A stretch of DNA of 64,000 nucleotides from an uncultured Clostridia bacterium (GCA_937906775.1 CALCUD010000025.1:1-64000), one strand, 5' to 3'. Shown: positions 1 to 8,854, counted from the first letter of the stretch. The notes: a model not told the origin generated them from the sequence alone. A program made the numbers and translations.

Positions 1-2
1 AC

Positions 3-1037
3 GACCGGCAGTATGTTTCCGACTGCCTGGACAAGGTGTCCGTTTCCAGCAACCATCTGCTCTCGCTGATCAATGACGTTCTGGATATGTCCCGGATCGA
101 ATCCGGCAAAACAGTCATCGCTCATGATCCCATCAACATCCACGCGGTCACGGCCAACTGCAATTCCATTATCCGCGGTCAGTTGGAGGACCGGAATCTG
201 GAATTGATCATGGAAGAGGAGGATATTGCTCATCCCTGGCTGTACGGTGACGAGCTGCGGATCCGGCAGGTCCTGATCAACATCCTGGGCAACGCGGTCA
301 AATTCACTCCGGACGGCGGGAAAATCTGGTTCAGGATGAAAGAGACAGCGTCGGATGAAGATACTGCAACGATCCAATATGAGATTCAGGATACAGGCAT
401 GGGCATGACGCCGGAATTCCTGGACAGGATCTGGGACGCTTTTTCTCAGGCGGACGCCGGTGCCAGAAGCAAGTACAAGGGGACCGGACTGGGCATGTCT
501 ATCACCAAACAGTTTGTGGATCTGATGGGCGGAACCGTCTCGGTGAAAAGCGAAGTCAACATAGGAAGCACCTTTACGGTAGAACTGCCGCTAACCATTG
601 ACAAGGCTGAACATGTGACTGAGGAACAGGTGGAAAACGTGGACAGTCTGGAAGGCGTTCATGTGCTGCTGGCGGAGGATAATGAGCTGAACATGGAGAT
701 TGCCACGGAGTTGCTGGAAGATGAAGGCATGGTGATCACGCCCGCCGTGAACGGGCAGTTTGCAGTGGATGAATTCCGCAATAATCCTCCCGACACCTTC
801 AAGCTGATCCTGATGGATATCATGATGCCTGTGATGGACGGTCTGACTGCAACCAAAGCGATCCGGGCGACAGAGGACCGTCCGGACGCAAAAACCATCC
901 CGATCATCGCCATGTCCGCCAACGCGTTTGAGGAGGATATCCGTAGATCCATGGACGCCGGGATGAACGCGCATCTGAGCAAGCCGATCAATCTGGACGA
1001 GGTTTTGAAGACTATATCCAATTACGTAAAGAAATAA
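3..1037 (+). CDS. Hybrid sensor histidine kinase, 3' part
   Basis: The gene enters from the left edge, and the frame is open from base 3. What remains is the end of the dimerisation helix pair (motif DMSRIESGK), a HATPase domain and a C-terminal receiver domain. The HATPase has the N box around INILGNAVKFT, the G1 box DTGMGM and the G2 box GTGLGMSI. The receiver has the acidic pair in LLAEDNE, the phospho-acceptor Asp in LILMDIMMP (bases 816-818) and the conserved Lys in LSKPIN. The phosphorylated His lies outside the window. A solute-binding protein follows after 23 bp with a GGAGG site, so the two are probably co-transcribed. No DNA-binding output domain is present, so phosphate presumably passes to a partner elsewhere. 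The kinase call is firm; the stimulus is unknown. Confidence 0.93.
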   Translation, partial: DRQYVSDCLDKVSVSSNHLLSLINDVLDMSRIESGKTVIAHDPINIHAVTANCNSIIRGQLEDRNLELIMEEEDIAHPWLYGDELRIRQVLINILGNAVKFTPDGGKIWFRMKETASDEDTATIQYEIQDTGMGMTPEFLDRIWDAFSQADAGARSKYKGTGLGMSITKQFVDLMGGTVSVKSEVNIGSTFTVELPLTIDKAEHVTEEQVENVDSLEGVHVLLAEDNELNMEIATELLEDEGMVITPAVNGQFAVDEFRNNPPDTFKLILMDIMMPVMDGLTATKAIRATEDRPDAKTIPIIAMSANAFEEDIRRSMDAGMNAHLSKPINLDEVLKTISNYVKK

Positions 1038-1060
1038 TATATTCATAAGGAGGTCTCCCC

Positions 1061-2845
1061 ATGAAAAAACTGCTCGGTATCCTGTTGGCACTCACTCTGG
1101 CGGTTTCCGTGGCACCCGTTCACGCGGAAGAACATGAACCGCTGACCATGCTCACAGCGAACTTCATTTCCAAGGAGCTGCTGGACGGGTTCGCAGAATA
1201 CGCACCGGAAGTCAGATTCGAATTTATACCGTATAACGGTTCAAACATGACAGCCTATACACGCAATTCCCTGAAAGCCGGAAAGATCACGGATATCTAC
1301 GCCACCACCTATATGCAGGACGCGGAAGCCATGAAGGATAACCTGATCGACCTGAGCCAGTACGGCTTCGTGAATAATTACACGGATGCCATGCTGCGTA
1401 GTGTCAATGTGGACGGCGGCATCTATCTGCTGCCCGCGTTCTACAACATTTTCGGCATGTATTATAACAAGACCGTGTTTGAAAAATACGGCTGGGATGT
1501 GCCGAACAGCTTTGAAGAGCTATTGGAACTGAAGGAAAAATGCGAGGCCGAAGGCATCGAGGCGTTCCGTTCCCGGATGGACCTGAACGGATATATCTTC
1601 GCTTATATGTTCGGGCTAGGCAATACCATGTTCTTTGATTCCATGGACGGCATGACCTGGAAGCAGGATTTCCTGACTGGCAAGGCCAATGCCACCGGGA
1701 CTCTTGAGCCCGTTCTTGAATATATGAAGAAATGGATCGACGCGGGCTTCATTGATCAGAAGGATATCGGCACCAATGCCAGCAATCCCGCCTTCATGGG
1801 CGGTCTGGCCGCCATGCACCTGTGCAACGCGTATTCCGTCAAGTTCCTGGATTGGTCCGTGCGTGACGATCACCCTGAATACGGCCTGCAGGAATACGGT
1901 ATAATCCCCTTCCTTTCCGAAGACGGGGAAAACAATATGCTGGTTTCCAATATCCAGCGTTTCTACGGCCTGAGCAAGGAACTGGAAAAGCCCGGCAACG
2001 AACAGAAGCTGGCAGATGCGCTGAAATTCATCGAATATATTTCCACTGAAATCGGCAGCACAATGATGGGTGCCAACGGCAATACCGTGATTTCCACCCT
2101 GATTGGCAGCAAGATCAGCGACGACAGCTTCTATGCAGAGGTCAAGGATTTCGTGGACGAAGGCCAGATCACCAGCTTCGTCTGGTCCGGATGGGAGGAT
2201 ATCATCAATGAGATGGCGGACGTGCTGCATGAATTCGTCCGCGGAAACATCGATATTCCCGGCGTTTGCGCCGCATTTGATCAGATTCGGGACAACTATC
2301 TGGAAAACGGCTATACGCACATTGCCATTCCCAAAGAGGATCTGAATATTGAGGATATCGCGCGCCTGACCGGTATAGCCCAGATCAGAGCAACCGGCGC
2401 TGACGTGGTCATCATGTCGATGCCCGGCTTTAACGGATTCGAAAAGCTCGTCGAACGCGAAGGTTATACCACTATGCAGAACAGCAAGGGGATCTACGGC
2501 GAACTTTTTGCTGACCAGCGGATCGGTACGGAAGAGATCAACGAGATCCGGCAGTCCGGGAAACAGCTGAATACGATGACCATGACCGGCAAGGAGATCA
2601 GGGACCTGGCGGCGAAAGGTCTGAAACTGTATGAAAACCAGGAAGAGAATTACCGTTACGTTCTCACCGTGAAGGATGACGCAGAACTGTCAGATGACAC
2701 CGTATATACAATCGTTTTCGCCGATGGTGAGATCGCCGATCTGGCAGAGGGCTCCTACACCGTCACGGAGATCACTCCTCTCCAGGCCCTCTCCGATTAT
2801 CTCACTGAGCTGGGGAACTTCAGCAAAGCAGACATGCATTGGTAA
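1061..2845 (+). CDS. Secreted solute-binding protein fused to a 5'-nucleotidase-type C-terminal domain
   Basis: This 594-residue protein has a signal peptide ending near residue 22 (PVHA, then EE). It has no lipobox cysteine, so it should be released rather than lipid-anchored. Residues about 28-400 resemble family 1 extracellular sugar-binding proteins of ABC transporters (YYNKTVFEKYGW, PNSFEELLEL). Residues about 430-594 resemble the 5'-nucleotidase C-terminal domain (ATGADVVIMSM, then MTMTGKEIRDLAAKGL). The metallophosphatase half of true 5'-nucleotidases is absent. No ABC permease or ATPase lies nearby; instead it sits between two hybrid histidine kinases. A role as extracellular ligand receptor for a sensor kinase is therefore more likely than uptake (inference). 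The start follows an AGGAGG site. The fold calls are good; the role is uncertain. Confidence 0.82.
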   Translation: MKKLLGILLALTLAVSVAPVHAEEHEPLTMLTANFISKELLDGFAEYAPEVRFEFIPYNGSNMTAYTRNSLKAGKITDIYATTYMQDAEAMKDNLIDLSQYGFVNNYTDAMLRSVNVDGGIYLLPAFYNIFGMYYNKTVFEKYGWDVPNSFEELLELKEKCEAEGIEAFRSRMDLNGYIFAYMFGLGNTMFFDSMDGMTWKQDFLTGKANATGTLEPVLEYMKKWIDAGFIDQKDIGTNASNPAFMGGLAAMHLCNAYSVKFLDWSVRDDHPEYGLQEYGIIPFLSEDGENNMLVSNIQRFYGLSKELEKPGNEQKLADALKFIEYISTEIGSTMMGANGNTVISTLIGSKISDDSFYAEVKDFVDEGQITSFVWSGWEDIINEMADVLHEFVRGNIDIPGVCAAFDQIRDNYLENGYTHIAIPKEDLNIEDIARLTGIAQIRATGADVVIMSMPGFNGFEKLVEREGYTTMQNSKGIYGELFADQRIGTEEINEIRQSGKQLNTMTMTGKEIRDLAAKGLKLYENQEENYRYVLTVKDDAELSDDTVYTIVFADGEIADLAEGSYTVTEITPLQALSDYLTELGNFSKADMHW

Positions 2846-2983
2846 ATCATGCATAGGACTAATTCAGTCAGTATATATAATTCAACTGTGAAGCAATCTT
2901 TGACTTGATCTGACCGCGGTTGTTTTTCCCATATAGAATATGAATGAATCGAATGCAATTCCTGTCATGTCAGGAGGGGGCCT

Positions 2984-5326
2984 ATGGGAGATTTATTTGA
3001 CCGGAATGTTCATCCTTTGTATGCCGTAATGGCGTTTGTCTGCGCAGCAATTGTATTGATTCTTTTGCTAAACCATCTGGGAAACAACCGTAAAGAGAGA
3101 AAAAATGAACTTCTGAGTTTTTTTGGATTCATTATCTTTTATTGCATTCAGGACGGCGTCTGGGGATTGCTTGCTTCCGGAATTATCAACAGTGATACCG
3201 GGTTGATGGTTGCTTCTGCAGTGTTCCATTTCAGTTCGGCTTTGGCTCCTTTCATCTGGACATTGTTCTTTTGCGGATCCTTAAGAGAACTGATCCGGAA
3301 GCCGAAGATATGGAGATCCATAGCGGCAGTACTGATGCTTGCGCAGCTGGGAATGATTATTGCAAACTTTTCCAGCCACTTCATGTTCTATGTGGATGAA
3401 ACCGGGAATTATCAGACTACCGATGCCCGCGCGATCCTGTTTTATGTGCAGTTCTTTGTTTACCTTCTGGTTGCTGCGGTTGCATCGTTCGGAATCCTTC
3501 ATACAAAATTGCAGACGAGACGCAGCAGTTTCCGGACATTCCTGTGGATCTCACTTACACCGGTTTTCTTTGACGTGTTTCAACTGATCTATCCCGATGC
3601 GCCTGCAAATTCCGTGGGGCTTTGCATCGCCTGTGTACTGGTTCAGATATTCCTCACAAAGACAGTAGAAACCCAGGTCCGTGAATTGAAGGCCGAAGCG
3701 GAACTTCAGAAATCAAAGCAGAAAGAGATTCTTTCCGCCGGTGTCATTTACACATTGAGTAACGAATACGGTCCGTTATATCTTACGGATCTGCAAACAG
3801 GATCCCTACAGGTCTTCCGTAAGTCTGATATGGAAAGAGCACTCCCTGTTCAGCAACTGGCGCTTGAGACTCCTGAATATATCGATTTCATTCGTGAATA
3901 TGCAGGAAGGTATGTCATTGAAAATGACAGAGAAGCATTTCTGGCCTGGACTGAACCGAAGCATCTGGACTCAATCATCAATACGGAAAATATTTCCGAA
4001 TTCAACTATCTGCGCAATATGAACGGTACGCTGAACTATTACCAGTTCTGCTGCGGACGTGTTGCGGGTGAATCTTACGAAAATCTGATGGTTTTCGGTT
4101 TCCGTAATGTTGATGCAATAGTAAAGAAGGATATAGAAACCAAGAAAGCACTGGAACAGGCCCTCAGTGTTGCAAACGTTGCCAGCGAAGCAAAAACCAA
4201 ATTCCTGTTTAACATGTCTCACGATATACGTACTCCAATGAACGCCATCCTCGGATTTACGGATCTGACGAGAAAGCACCTCGATGATCCGTCGTGTGCA
4301 TCGGAATATCTCGCGAAACTGGATGACGCAGGACATCAACTGCTTGACCTTATCAATGAAGTCCTTGATATGTCCAGAATTGAATCAGGAAAACTTTCGC
4401 TTAACGAAGAACCTATGAATCTGACCGCCGCATCGAACACTACGATCGAAATCTGTACCGAAGCAGGGCGCCAGCGCGGTGTAACGGTAGAACTGCATCG
4501 CGGAGCTGCAGGTGACCTTTGGGTGTACTGCGACGAAACCAGGATCAATCAGGTTGCCATGAATATTATTTCCAATGCCATAAAATATACAAATCCCGGA
4601 GGTCGCGTGGACATCTGGGTAAATATTCTGGGCTTCAATGCCGACAATACTGTATCGCTGGAACTTGTTGTCAAGGACACCGGTATAGGAATGAGCAAGG
4701 AATTTCTTGAGAAGATATACGAGCCATTTGAACGTTCACAGTCATCAACGGTCAGCGGTATTCAGGGGACAGGGCTTGGAATGTCCATCGTAAAGCAGCT
4801 TATAGATCTGATGCACGGAACGATTTCCATTTCCAGTGAGCTTGGCGCAGGTACTACAGTTATAGCAAAATTTACGTTCCGCCTTGCTCAGGCTGAGACT
4901 TTCGATACCGCAGAAGAAACTTCCGGAGATAAAGTCAGGAGCCTTGAAGGCATGCATATACTGCTGGTTGAAGATAACGAAATGAACCGCGAGATCGCAT
5001 GTGAGATCCTTGAAGAAAAGGACGTTACCGTAGACACTGCAGAGGACGGTGATATTGCCGTTGAGAAGATGCAGAATGCTGCTGAAGGTCAGTATGATCT
5101 GGTTCTCATGGATATTCAGATGCCCCGGATGAACGGTTATGACGCTGCGAGAGCGATCAGAAAGCTTTCGAATCCGTATGCGGCGAATATTCCGATCATT
5201 GCCATGACAGCCAACGCCTTTGACGAAGATAAACGAAATGCTCTGGATGCCGGAATGAACGGACATCTGGCGAAACCGATTGATGTACAAAAACTATTCG
5301 TTACACTTTCGGAAGTCATGAAATAG
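2984..5326 (+). CDS. Seven-helix membrane hybrid histidine kinase
   Basis: The N-terminal 225 residues hold about seven hydrophobic segments (roughly 12-32, 46-66, 75-100, 108-128, 148-168, 182-200 and 206-222), resembling a 7TM-type sensory region. A short charged helix and a PAS-sized linker (about 250-370) follow. The histidine kinase core has the H box FNMSHDIRTPMN with phospho-acceptor His413, the N box INQVAMNIISNAIKYT, G1 DTGIGM and G2 GTGLGMSI. The C-terminal receiver has Asp710 in LVLMDIQMP and Lys in LAKPID. The start follows AGGAGGGGG. The gene looks more AT-rich than the two genes before it, which may mean a different history. It probably senses a membrane or extracellular signal and may pair with the secreted protein upstream (inference). 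No output regulator is adjacent. Confidence 0.92.
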   Translation: MGDLFDRNVHPLYAVMAFVCAAIVLILLLNHLGNNRKERKNELLSFFGFIIFYCIQDGVWGLLASGIINSDTGLMVASAVFHFSSALAPFIWTLFFCGSLRELIRKPKIWRSIAAVLMLAQLGMIIANFSSHFMFYVDETGNYQTTDARAILFYVQFFVYLLVAAVASFGILHTKLQTRRSSFRTFLWISLTPVFFDVFQLIYPDAPANSVGLCIACVLVQIFLTKTVETQVRELKAEAELQKSKQKEILSAGVIYTLSNEYGPLYLTDLQTGSLQVFRKSDMERALPVQQLALETPEYIDFIREYAGRYVIENDREAFLAWTEPKHLDSIINTENISEFNYLRNMNGTLNYYQFCCGRVAGESYENLMVFGFRNVDAIVKKDIETKKALEQALSVANVASEAKTKFLFNMSHDIRTPMNAILGFTDLTRKHLDDPSCASEYLAKLDDAGHQLLDLINEVLDMSRIESGKLSLNEEPMNLTAASNTTIEICTEAGRQRGVTVELHRGAAGDLWVYCDETRINQVAMNIISNAIKYTNPGGRVDIWVNILGFNADNTVSLELVVKDTGIGMSKEFLEKIYEPFERSQSSTVSGIQGTGLGMSIVKQLIDLMHGTISISSELGAGTTVIAKFTFRLAQAETFDTAEETSGDKVRSLEGMHILLVEDNEMNREIACEILEEKDVTVDTAEDGDIAVEKMQNAAEGQYDLVLMDIQMPRMNGYDAARAIRKLSNPYAANIPIIAMTANAFDEDKRNALDAGMNGHLAKPIDVQKLFVTLSEVMK

Positions 5327-5472
5327 AGCATTGCGGTCATTCATTCCCAGGCGGTTTTGTCGTTTTTGCCATATGTGGTAGCGATTTTGACCATATATGC
5401 ATGCTTCTAATGCGTGGCTTGCTTCTGCTGACGAATCCCTTTTCGACTTTTTCCGCTCCGGAATTACGATTT

Positions 5473-5690
5473 TTATCTATTTAACCCCATTTTACTGAGC
5501 AAACGGTTCAAAAACGGTTCAAGCGCACGATGCCCTTCCGTCTTTTTTCACTTCGGACGCTTCACAAGTTCCATCGGGTTTCGCAGAATCGCTCCTTCTG
5601 CCGCAGCCGTTTTGAATATGCCGCGCACAACGGAGAGAAATTTGCTGACATAGAACGAAGAATATACAGACAAAAAGAAACCGGAACCTA
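5473..5690 (-). pseudogene. Tyrosine-recombinase (integrase) relic
   Basis: The minus strand encodes a fragment typical of the end of the integrase SAM-like core-binding domain, with a helix followed by GAILRNPMELVKRPK. A TGA follows at once, but the next reading frame continues with KKTEGHRALEP, the usual linker into a recombinase catalytic domain, and stops soon after. One frameshift thus separates two pieces of one former gene. The catalytic domain (R...HxxR...Y) is missing, so the relic cannot recombine DNA. No attachment sites or other phage genes are recognisable beside it. The call rests on short motif resemblance. Confidence 0.5.
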
Positions 5691-6155
5691 TTTCATTTCC
5701 AGTTTCTCTTCCGTCATTCTTATCTGAATGACATTGGGCAGCAGCCTCCCCGCGTTTTCTTTGAGGTAAACAAGCCGATTGGATCAACCGAGCTGTGCCC
5801 GAATGATCTGATCCGGCACACCGGCGAAACGGTCCGCGGTCTCCTCTGAATACATGGCTTTCATGAAATCGAGTACAATACTGTAATTCCCGTCTTTGTT
5901 CAGCATGACCTGCGTATAGACAGGAATTTCAAATTTCTGTTCCGGCGTCGGAATCCGGATCAGCTGCATTTTCTCCATAAGATGCTCTGCATTCATGAAA
6001 TTACGGACATCAGTCTGATGCTGCGCGTGGTAATTGAAAACGAAATCCCGCTGGTCTCTGATGCCAAGCGCTTGCTGATCAAAGAGGTGAATATTGGCGG
6101 CCTGGTCTACATGAATGCAGGAGGCAGGTGAAACATCGGAAGATCCCTGAGACAC
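5688..6155 (-). pseudogene. Unidentified reading frame with an in-frame TGA
   Basis: The minus-strand frame is open from about 6155 to a TGA at 5784-5786. Beyond it the same frame continues for about 31 sense codons (SNRLVYLKENAGRLLP...) to a TAG at 5688. Codon choice on both sides of the TGA resembles neighbouring genes, which suggests a nonsense mutation in an older gene. TGA is used as an ordinary stop elsewhere in the window, so recoding is unlikely. The first residues cross a terminator hairpin, so if real the gene more likely begins at an inner ATG near 5998. The opposite strand is also open here and ends at a stop just before that terminator, so the true coding strand is not settled. 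I do not recognise the product. Confidence 0.3.
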
Positions 6156-6175
6156 AGCATCTCAGGGATCTTTTT
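6142..6175 (+). terminator. Perfect hairpin with T-tract
   Basis: An 11-bp perfect stem (6142-6152 paired with 6160-6170) with a 7-base loop is followed by TTTTT on the + strand. No intact + strand gene lies upstream. A + strand frame ends with TGA at 6129-6131, 10 bases before the stem, so the hairpin may mark the end of an eroded + strand gene. Confidence 0.8.
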
Positions 6176-6185
6176 ACAATCATTT

Positions 6186-6845
6186 TCAGTTGTGTCTTCC
6201 GCAGTCTGCACCGACGGTAAAATGATACCGGACAATACCAAGATCAACCTTGCTGAACGGGCCGCCTTTATCCTCAAAGCTCACGCTTCCGTCTTCATTG
6301 AGCCGGATCTCAAAACGCTGCTGATTGATGGCTGTCGGAGCCAGGAGCGCCAGTTCCACGCCGAGATTAAACCATTCCGGCCGCGTTCCGGAGGCTTTTG
6401 ATACCTGATCCGGCGTTTTGGATTTGCGCGTTCTTCCCTGATTCTCGCCGTACCCGACAGCGATGACAAGGACCAGCCGTTCGCCGTTCCCGATTTCAGC
6501 CGGAACACCGTTTTTATTGAACGTTCCGGCCCAGCAGGTGTTGAGTCCCATGCATTGCGCCGCCAGAACGATTTTCTCACCGTAAAATCCAACACGGTCA
6601 TCCAGCGTTCCGTCATCCGGCCCGACGCAGGCGATCACGCTCGGCGCGCTTGCCAGCCCCATCGCCCTGCTCAGCAGTCGGTTGAATGTTTTCCCGGCGT
6701 TTTCGATCAGCTGCAGGTGGAGATTGCCTTCTGCGTTGACCTTGCTGATCATTTCCCTGAGCTGATTGATCTTTTCCGCTTCGATCCCGCGGTTCTGATA
6801 AGCCCGTACGGAATGGCGCGCGCGAATGGCTTCCGCTTCATTCAT
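6186..6845 (-). CDS. Nitroreductase family protein (TM1586-like)
   Basis: The 219-residue product is a flavin-dependent nitroreductase-type protein, expected to bind FMN and reduce nitro or quinone compounds with NAD(P)H. The N-terminal RHSVRAYQNRGI is the usual FMN-phosphate-binding start of the family, and the GEKIVLAAQCMGLNTCW segment matches the dimer core. The shorter C-terminal part (LAPTAINQQRFEI) fits the TM1586-type subfamily. The frame is open far upstream to 7325. I chose the ATG at 6845 because GGAGG sits just before it, the protein length then fits the family, and a promoter lies at 6879-6907. It appears monocistronic. The physiological substrate is unknown. Confidence 0.88.
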   Translation of the reverse strand: MNEAEAIRARHSVRAYQNRGIEAEKINQLREMISKVNAEGNLHLQLIENAGKTFNRLLSRAMGLASAPSVIACVGPDDGTLDDRVGFYGEKIVLAAQCMGLNTCWAGTFNKNGVPAEIGNGERLVLVIAVGYGENQGRTRKSKTPDQVSKASGTRPEWFNLGVELALLAPTAINQQRFEIRLNEDGSVSFEDKGGPFSKVDLGIVRYHFTVGADCGRHN

Positions 6846-6878
6846 CACAGATTCCTCCCTATCACCGATGATGATGTT

Positions 6879-6907
6879 ATTATAGTCTCCCCGGTCTGTC
6901 TGAACAA
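6879..6907 (-). promoter_or_regulatory. Sigma-A-type promoter of the nitroreductase gene
   Basis: On the minus strand, TTGTTC (6902-6907) and TATAAT (6879-6884) are separated by 17 bases. They lie about 35 bases upstream of the chosen start codon, which supports that start over the longer open frame. Confidence 0.7.
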
Positions 6908-7143
6908 GAAAAGCTTTTATAACTTCCCTTTTGTTTTTCCCCCCCCCTGCGGTCAAAACCGCATCCCTGTTCCGGATAAAGTATGATATACTGAAATGAA
7001 TCTTGAGCCGGGGGCTGCCGCTCCCCGGGATGAAGTGACGGAGCATTCCTGTTTTTCCGATTCCGCGGACATTCGCTCTGTCTGTGGAGATTCTGAAGAA
7101 AAATGCGCCCCTGTTGCAGAACCTGAAAGGACATGATCGAAAG

Positions 7144-7461
7144 ATGACGGGATTTTTGATATGGGCCGCCGTTGGCTGTCTGCTGATCGGCATAGGGATC
7201 CGGGCCTTTTTTGCCGGAAAGCCGGTCGGCTTCTGGGCCGGTACTGCTGCGGAAAAAGTCAATGACACACGGGGATATAACCGCGCGACAGGACGGTTGT
7301 TCATCGTGTACGGTACGGTCTTCATTCTGCTGGGGCTTCCTTTGCTGGGCAGTCAGAAAGCCTTCATTCTGCTGTCAGTATCAGGAGTCGTATTTGAAAC
7401 GATCGCTGTGATGGCCGTCTATTCCCTGCGGATCATGAAGAAGTACGGTGCAGACCGATAA
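7144..7461 (+). CDS. Small membrane protein, DUF3784-like
   Basis: A 105-residue protein with three likely transmembrane segments (about 4-24, 56-74 and 78-98). Between helices 1 and 2 it carries GKPVGFWAGT and a YNRATGRLF motif, the pattern seen in DUF3784/SdpI-like membrane proteins. The frame is open upstream to 7084, but the ATG at 7144 gives the normal family length. The Shine-Dalgarno is weak (GAAAGG further upstream), so the start is less certain. The acetyltransferase gene begins 21 bp downstream, suggesting one transcript. The function of the family is not established. Confidence 0.72.
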   Translation: MTGFLIWAAVGCLLIGIGIRAFFAGKPVGFWAGTAAEKVNDTRGYNRATGRLFIVYGTVFILLGLPLLGSQKAFILLSVSGVVFETIAVMAVYSLRIMKKYGADR

Positions 7462-7482
7462 AGAAAGAGCGGGAGACTGAAA

Positions 7483-8484
7483 ATGTTTATTGAAACCGAA
7501 CGGTTGATCGTGGACGATCTCAGGCCCGAAGATAAGGAACAGTATTTCCTCTGCATATCGCATGACACAGACGTACTGAAAACCTTTATCTGCAATTATG
7601 CCGAAGATCTGGAGACCTTCGATTTTGCAAAATATCTGGACAGGTCAGACCTTTTCGCGATCAGAGAAAAGAAAACGGGGCTTCTGATTGGGATTTTTGT
7701 TGAATGTGAGGTCGATCGGGAAAACCGTTCTCTGGAAATCGGCTACGGCCTCGGCAGCCGTTATTGGGGAAAAGGATATATGACTGAAACGGTAACCGCC
7801 ATGCTCTCCTATTATCTGGATCAGGCATCGTTCCAAACGGTATACGCGTCCTTTTTCCCGGAAAACACGGCCTCAAAAAGAGTGATGGAAAAATGCGGAA
7901 TGACGTTCAGCCACGTTCACACAAACGAACTGACCTATCTGGGCAGGGAAAGGGACCTTATCTATTACAAAAAAGAAGCCGGGGCTGAACAGACCGGCCT
8001 CCCGGACAAACACCGCCTGCTGAACAGTGAAAGGATGACCGGGATGGAATTCAGAAGACTGACCTCCTCCGATCTGGAATCGCTGCTGGTATTGTACCGC
8101 CAGCTGGATGAAGCCAATGATCCGGCTCTTTCGGAAAACAGTGAAAACGTCTGGAAACAGATCGCAGAAAACGACAGTATCCGTTACTTCGGCGCCGTGG
8201 AACACGGCCAGGTCGTATCGACCTGTTACGCAGTCGTCATTCCCAATTTGACGCACGGAAACCGCAGCCTCTGCCTCATAGAGAATGTCGTCACGGATGA
8301 AGCATACAGAAACCGCGGTCTGGCTTCCCGGGTCATCGGGCTGGCGATCGCTTTCGCAAAAGAGCGTCATTGCTATAAAGTCATCCTCCAGAGCGGAAAA
8401 GCCCGGACAGAAGCCCATCAGTTCTATCTTCATCAGGGCTTTGACGGCACATCGAAAAAAGCCTTTGATATGCGACTGGACTGA
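7483..8484 (+). CDS. Tandem GNAT acetyltransferase (two domains)
   Basis: A 333-residue protein with two acetyl-CoA-dependent GNAT domains. The first (about 1-165) is RimJ/RimL-like: it starts IETERLIVDDLRPED, with the pyrophosphate-binding loop around YWGKGYMTE. The second (about 185-333) has its own loop, VTDEAYRNRGLASRVIG, followed by KVILQSGKA and FYLHQGF. A charged linker joins them. Each domain alone is the size of a normal single-domain GNAT enzyme, so this is a fusion of two enzymes. The upstream site is GGGAG. Substrates may be small molecules, antibiotics or protein termini; nothing here decides which. Confidence 0.88.
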   Translation: MFIETERLIVDDLRPEDKEQYFLCISHDTDVLKTFICNYAEDLETFDFAKYLDRSDLFAIREKKTGLLIGIFVECEVDRENRSLEIGYGLGSRYWGKGYMTETVTAMLSYYLDQASFQTVYASFFPENTASKRVMEKCGMTFSHVHTNELTYLGRERDLIYYKKEAGAEQTGLPDKHRLLNSERMTGMEFRRLTSSDLESLLVLYRQLDEANDPALSENSENVWKQIAENDSIRYFGAVEHGQVVSTCYAVVIPNLTHGNRSLCLIENVVTDEAYRNRGLASRVIGLAIAFAKERHCYKVILQSGKARTEAHQFYLHQGFDGTSKKAFDMRLD

Positions 8485-8656
8485 TCCGTTTCCGGAGAAG
8501 CCGTTCTCTCGGGATCTGCGGCATGCAGCAGCCGCAATTCTGACTGATGGCATAAAAAGAAGCGATGAAAATAGCTTTTTTTATTTTCCGGGAACAAACC
8601 CCTCCGGTCATTCGTATGTATGAATGAAACAGAAAACCCGGAGAGGAGTGATTTTG

Positions 8657-8854
8657 ATGCGTAAAGAAACAAACAAAAACACCAAACAGAAATACCGTAT
8701 GGAACCCGTTGAAATGCTCATCTCAAAATATCATTTCTCCGAAAATCTCCGGGCTACCTGGAAAACCGATCCTGCAACGGTTGTCAGTATGGTCGCATAC
8801 AGTCTCCCCGAAGAGGGGCAGCATGAATTCTGGGCGCTGTATGACGGAGATTGA
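8657..8854 (+). CDS. Small hypothetical protein, 65 residues
   Basis: The ATG at 8657 follows GGAGAGGAGTG at good spacing. This argues for a real gene starting here rather than at the in-frame ATG at 8624. The product is basic at its start and acidic at its end (ALYDGD), with no signal peptide or membrane segment. I recognise no family. It stands alone between the GNAT gene and the promoter of the SH3 gene. Confidence 0.5.
   Translation: MRKETNKNTKQKYRMEPVEMLISKYHFSENLRATWKTDPATVVSMVAYSLPEEGQHEFWALYDGD

Noticed and set aside
1061..2845. Sugar ABC uptake system
   Set aside because: Only a binding protein is present. No permease or ATPase is adjacent, and it lacks a lipoprotein anchor.
5784..5786. 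TGA read as tryptophan or selenocysteine
   Set aside because: TGA ends many genes in this window normally and no SECIS-like hairpin is evident, so a nonsense mutation is simpler.
6938..6947. Run of Cs as a phase-variation tract
   Set aside because: It lies outside any chosen coding sequence and between promoter elements of neither gene, so there is no clear switching effect.
6846..7325. N-terminal extension of the nitroreductase
   Set aside because: The frame is open, but the added residues include a translated poly-C stretch. A promoter and GGAGG site lie just before the ATG at 6845.
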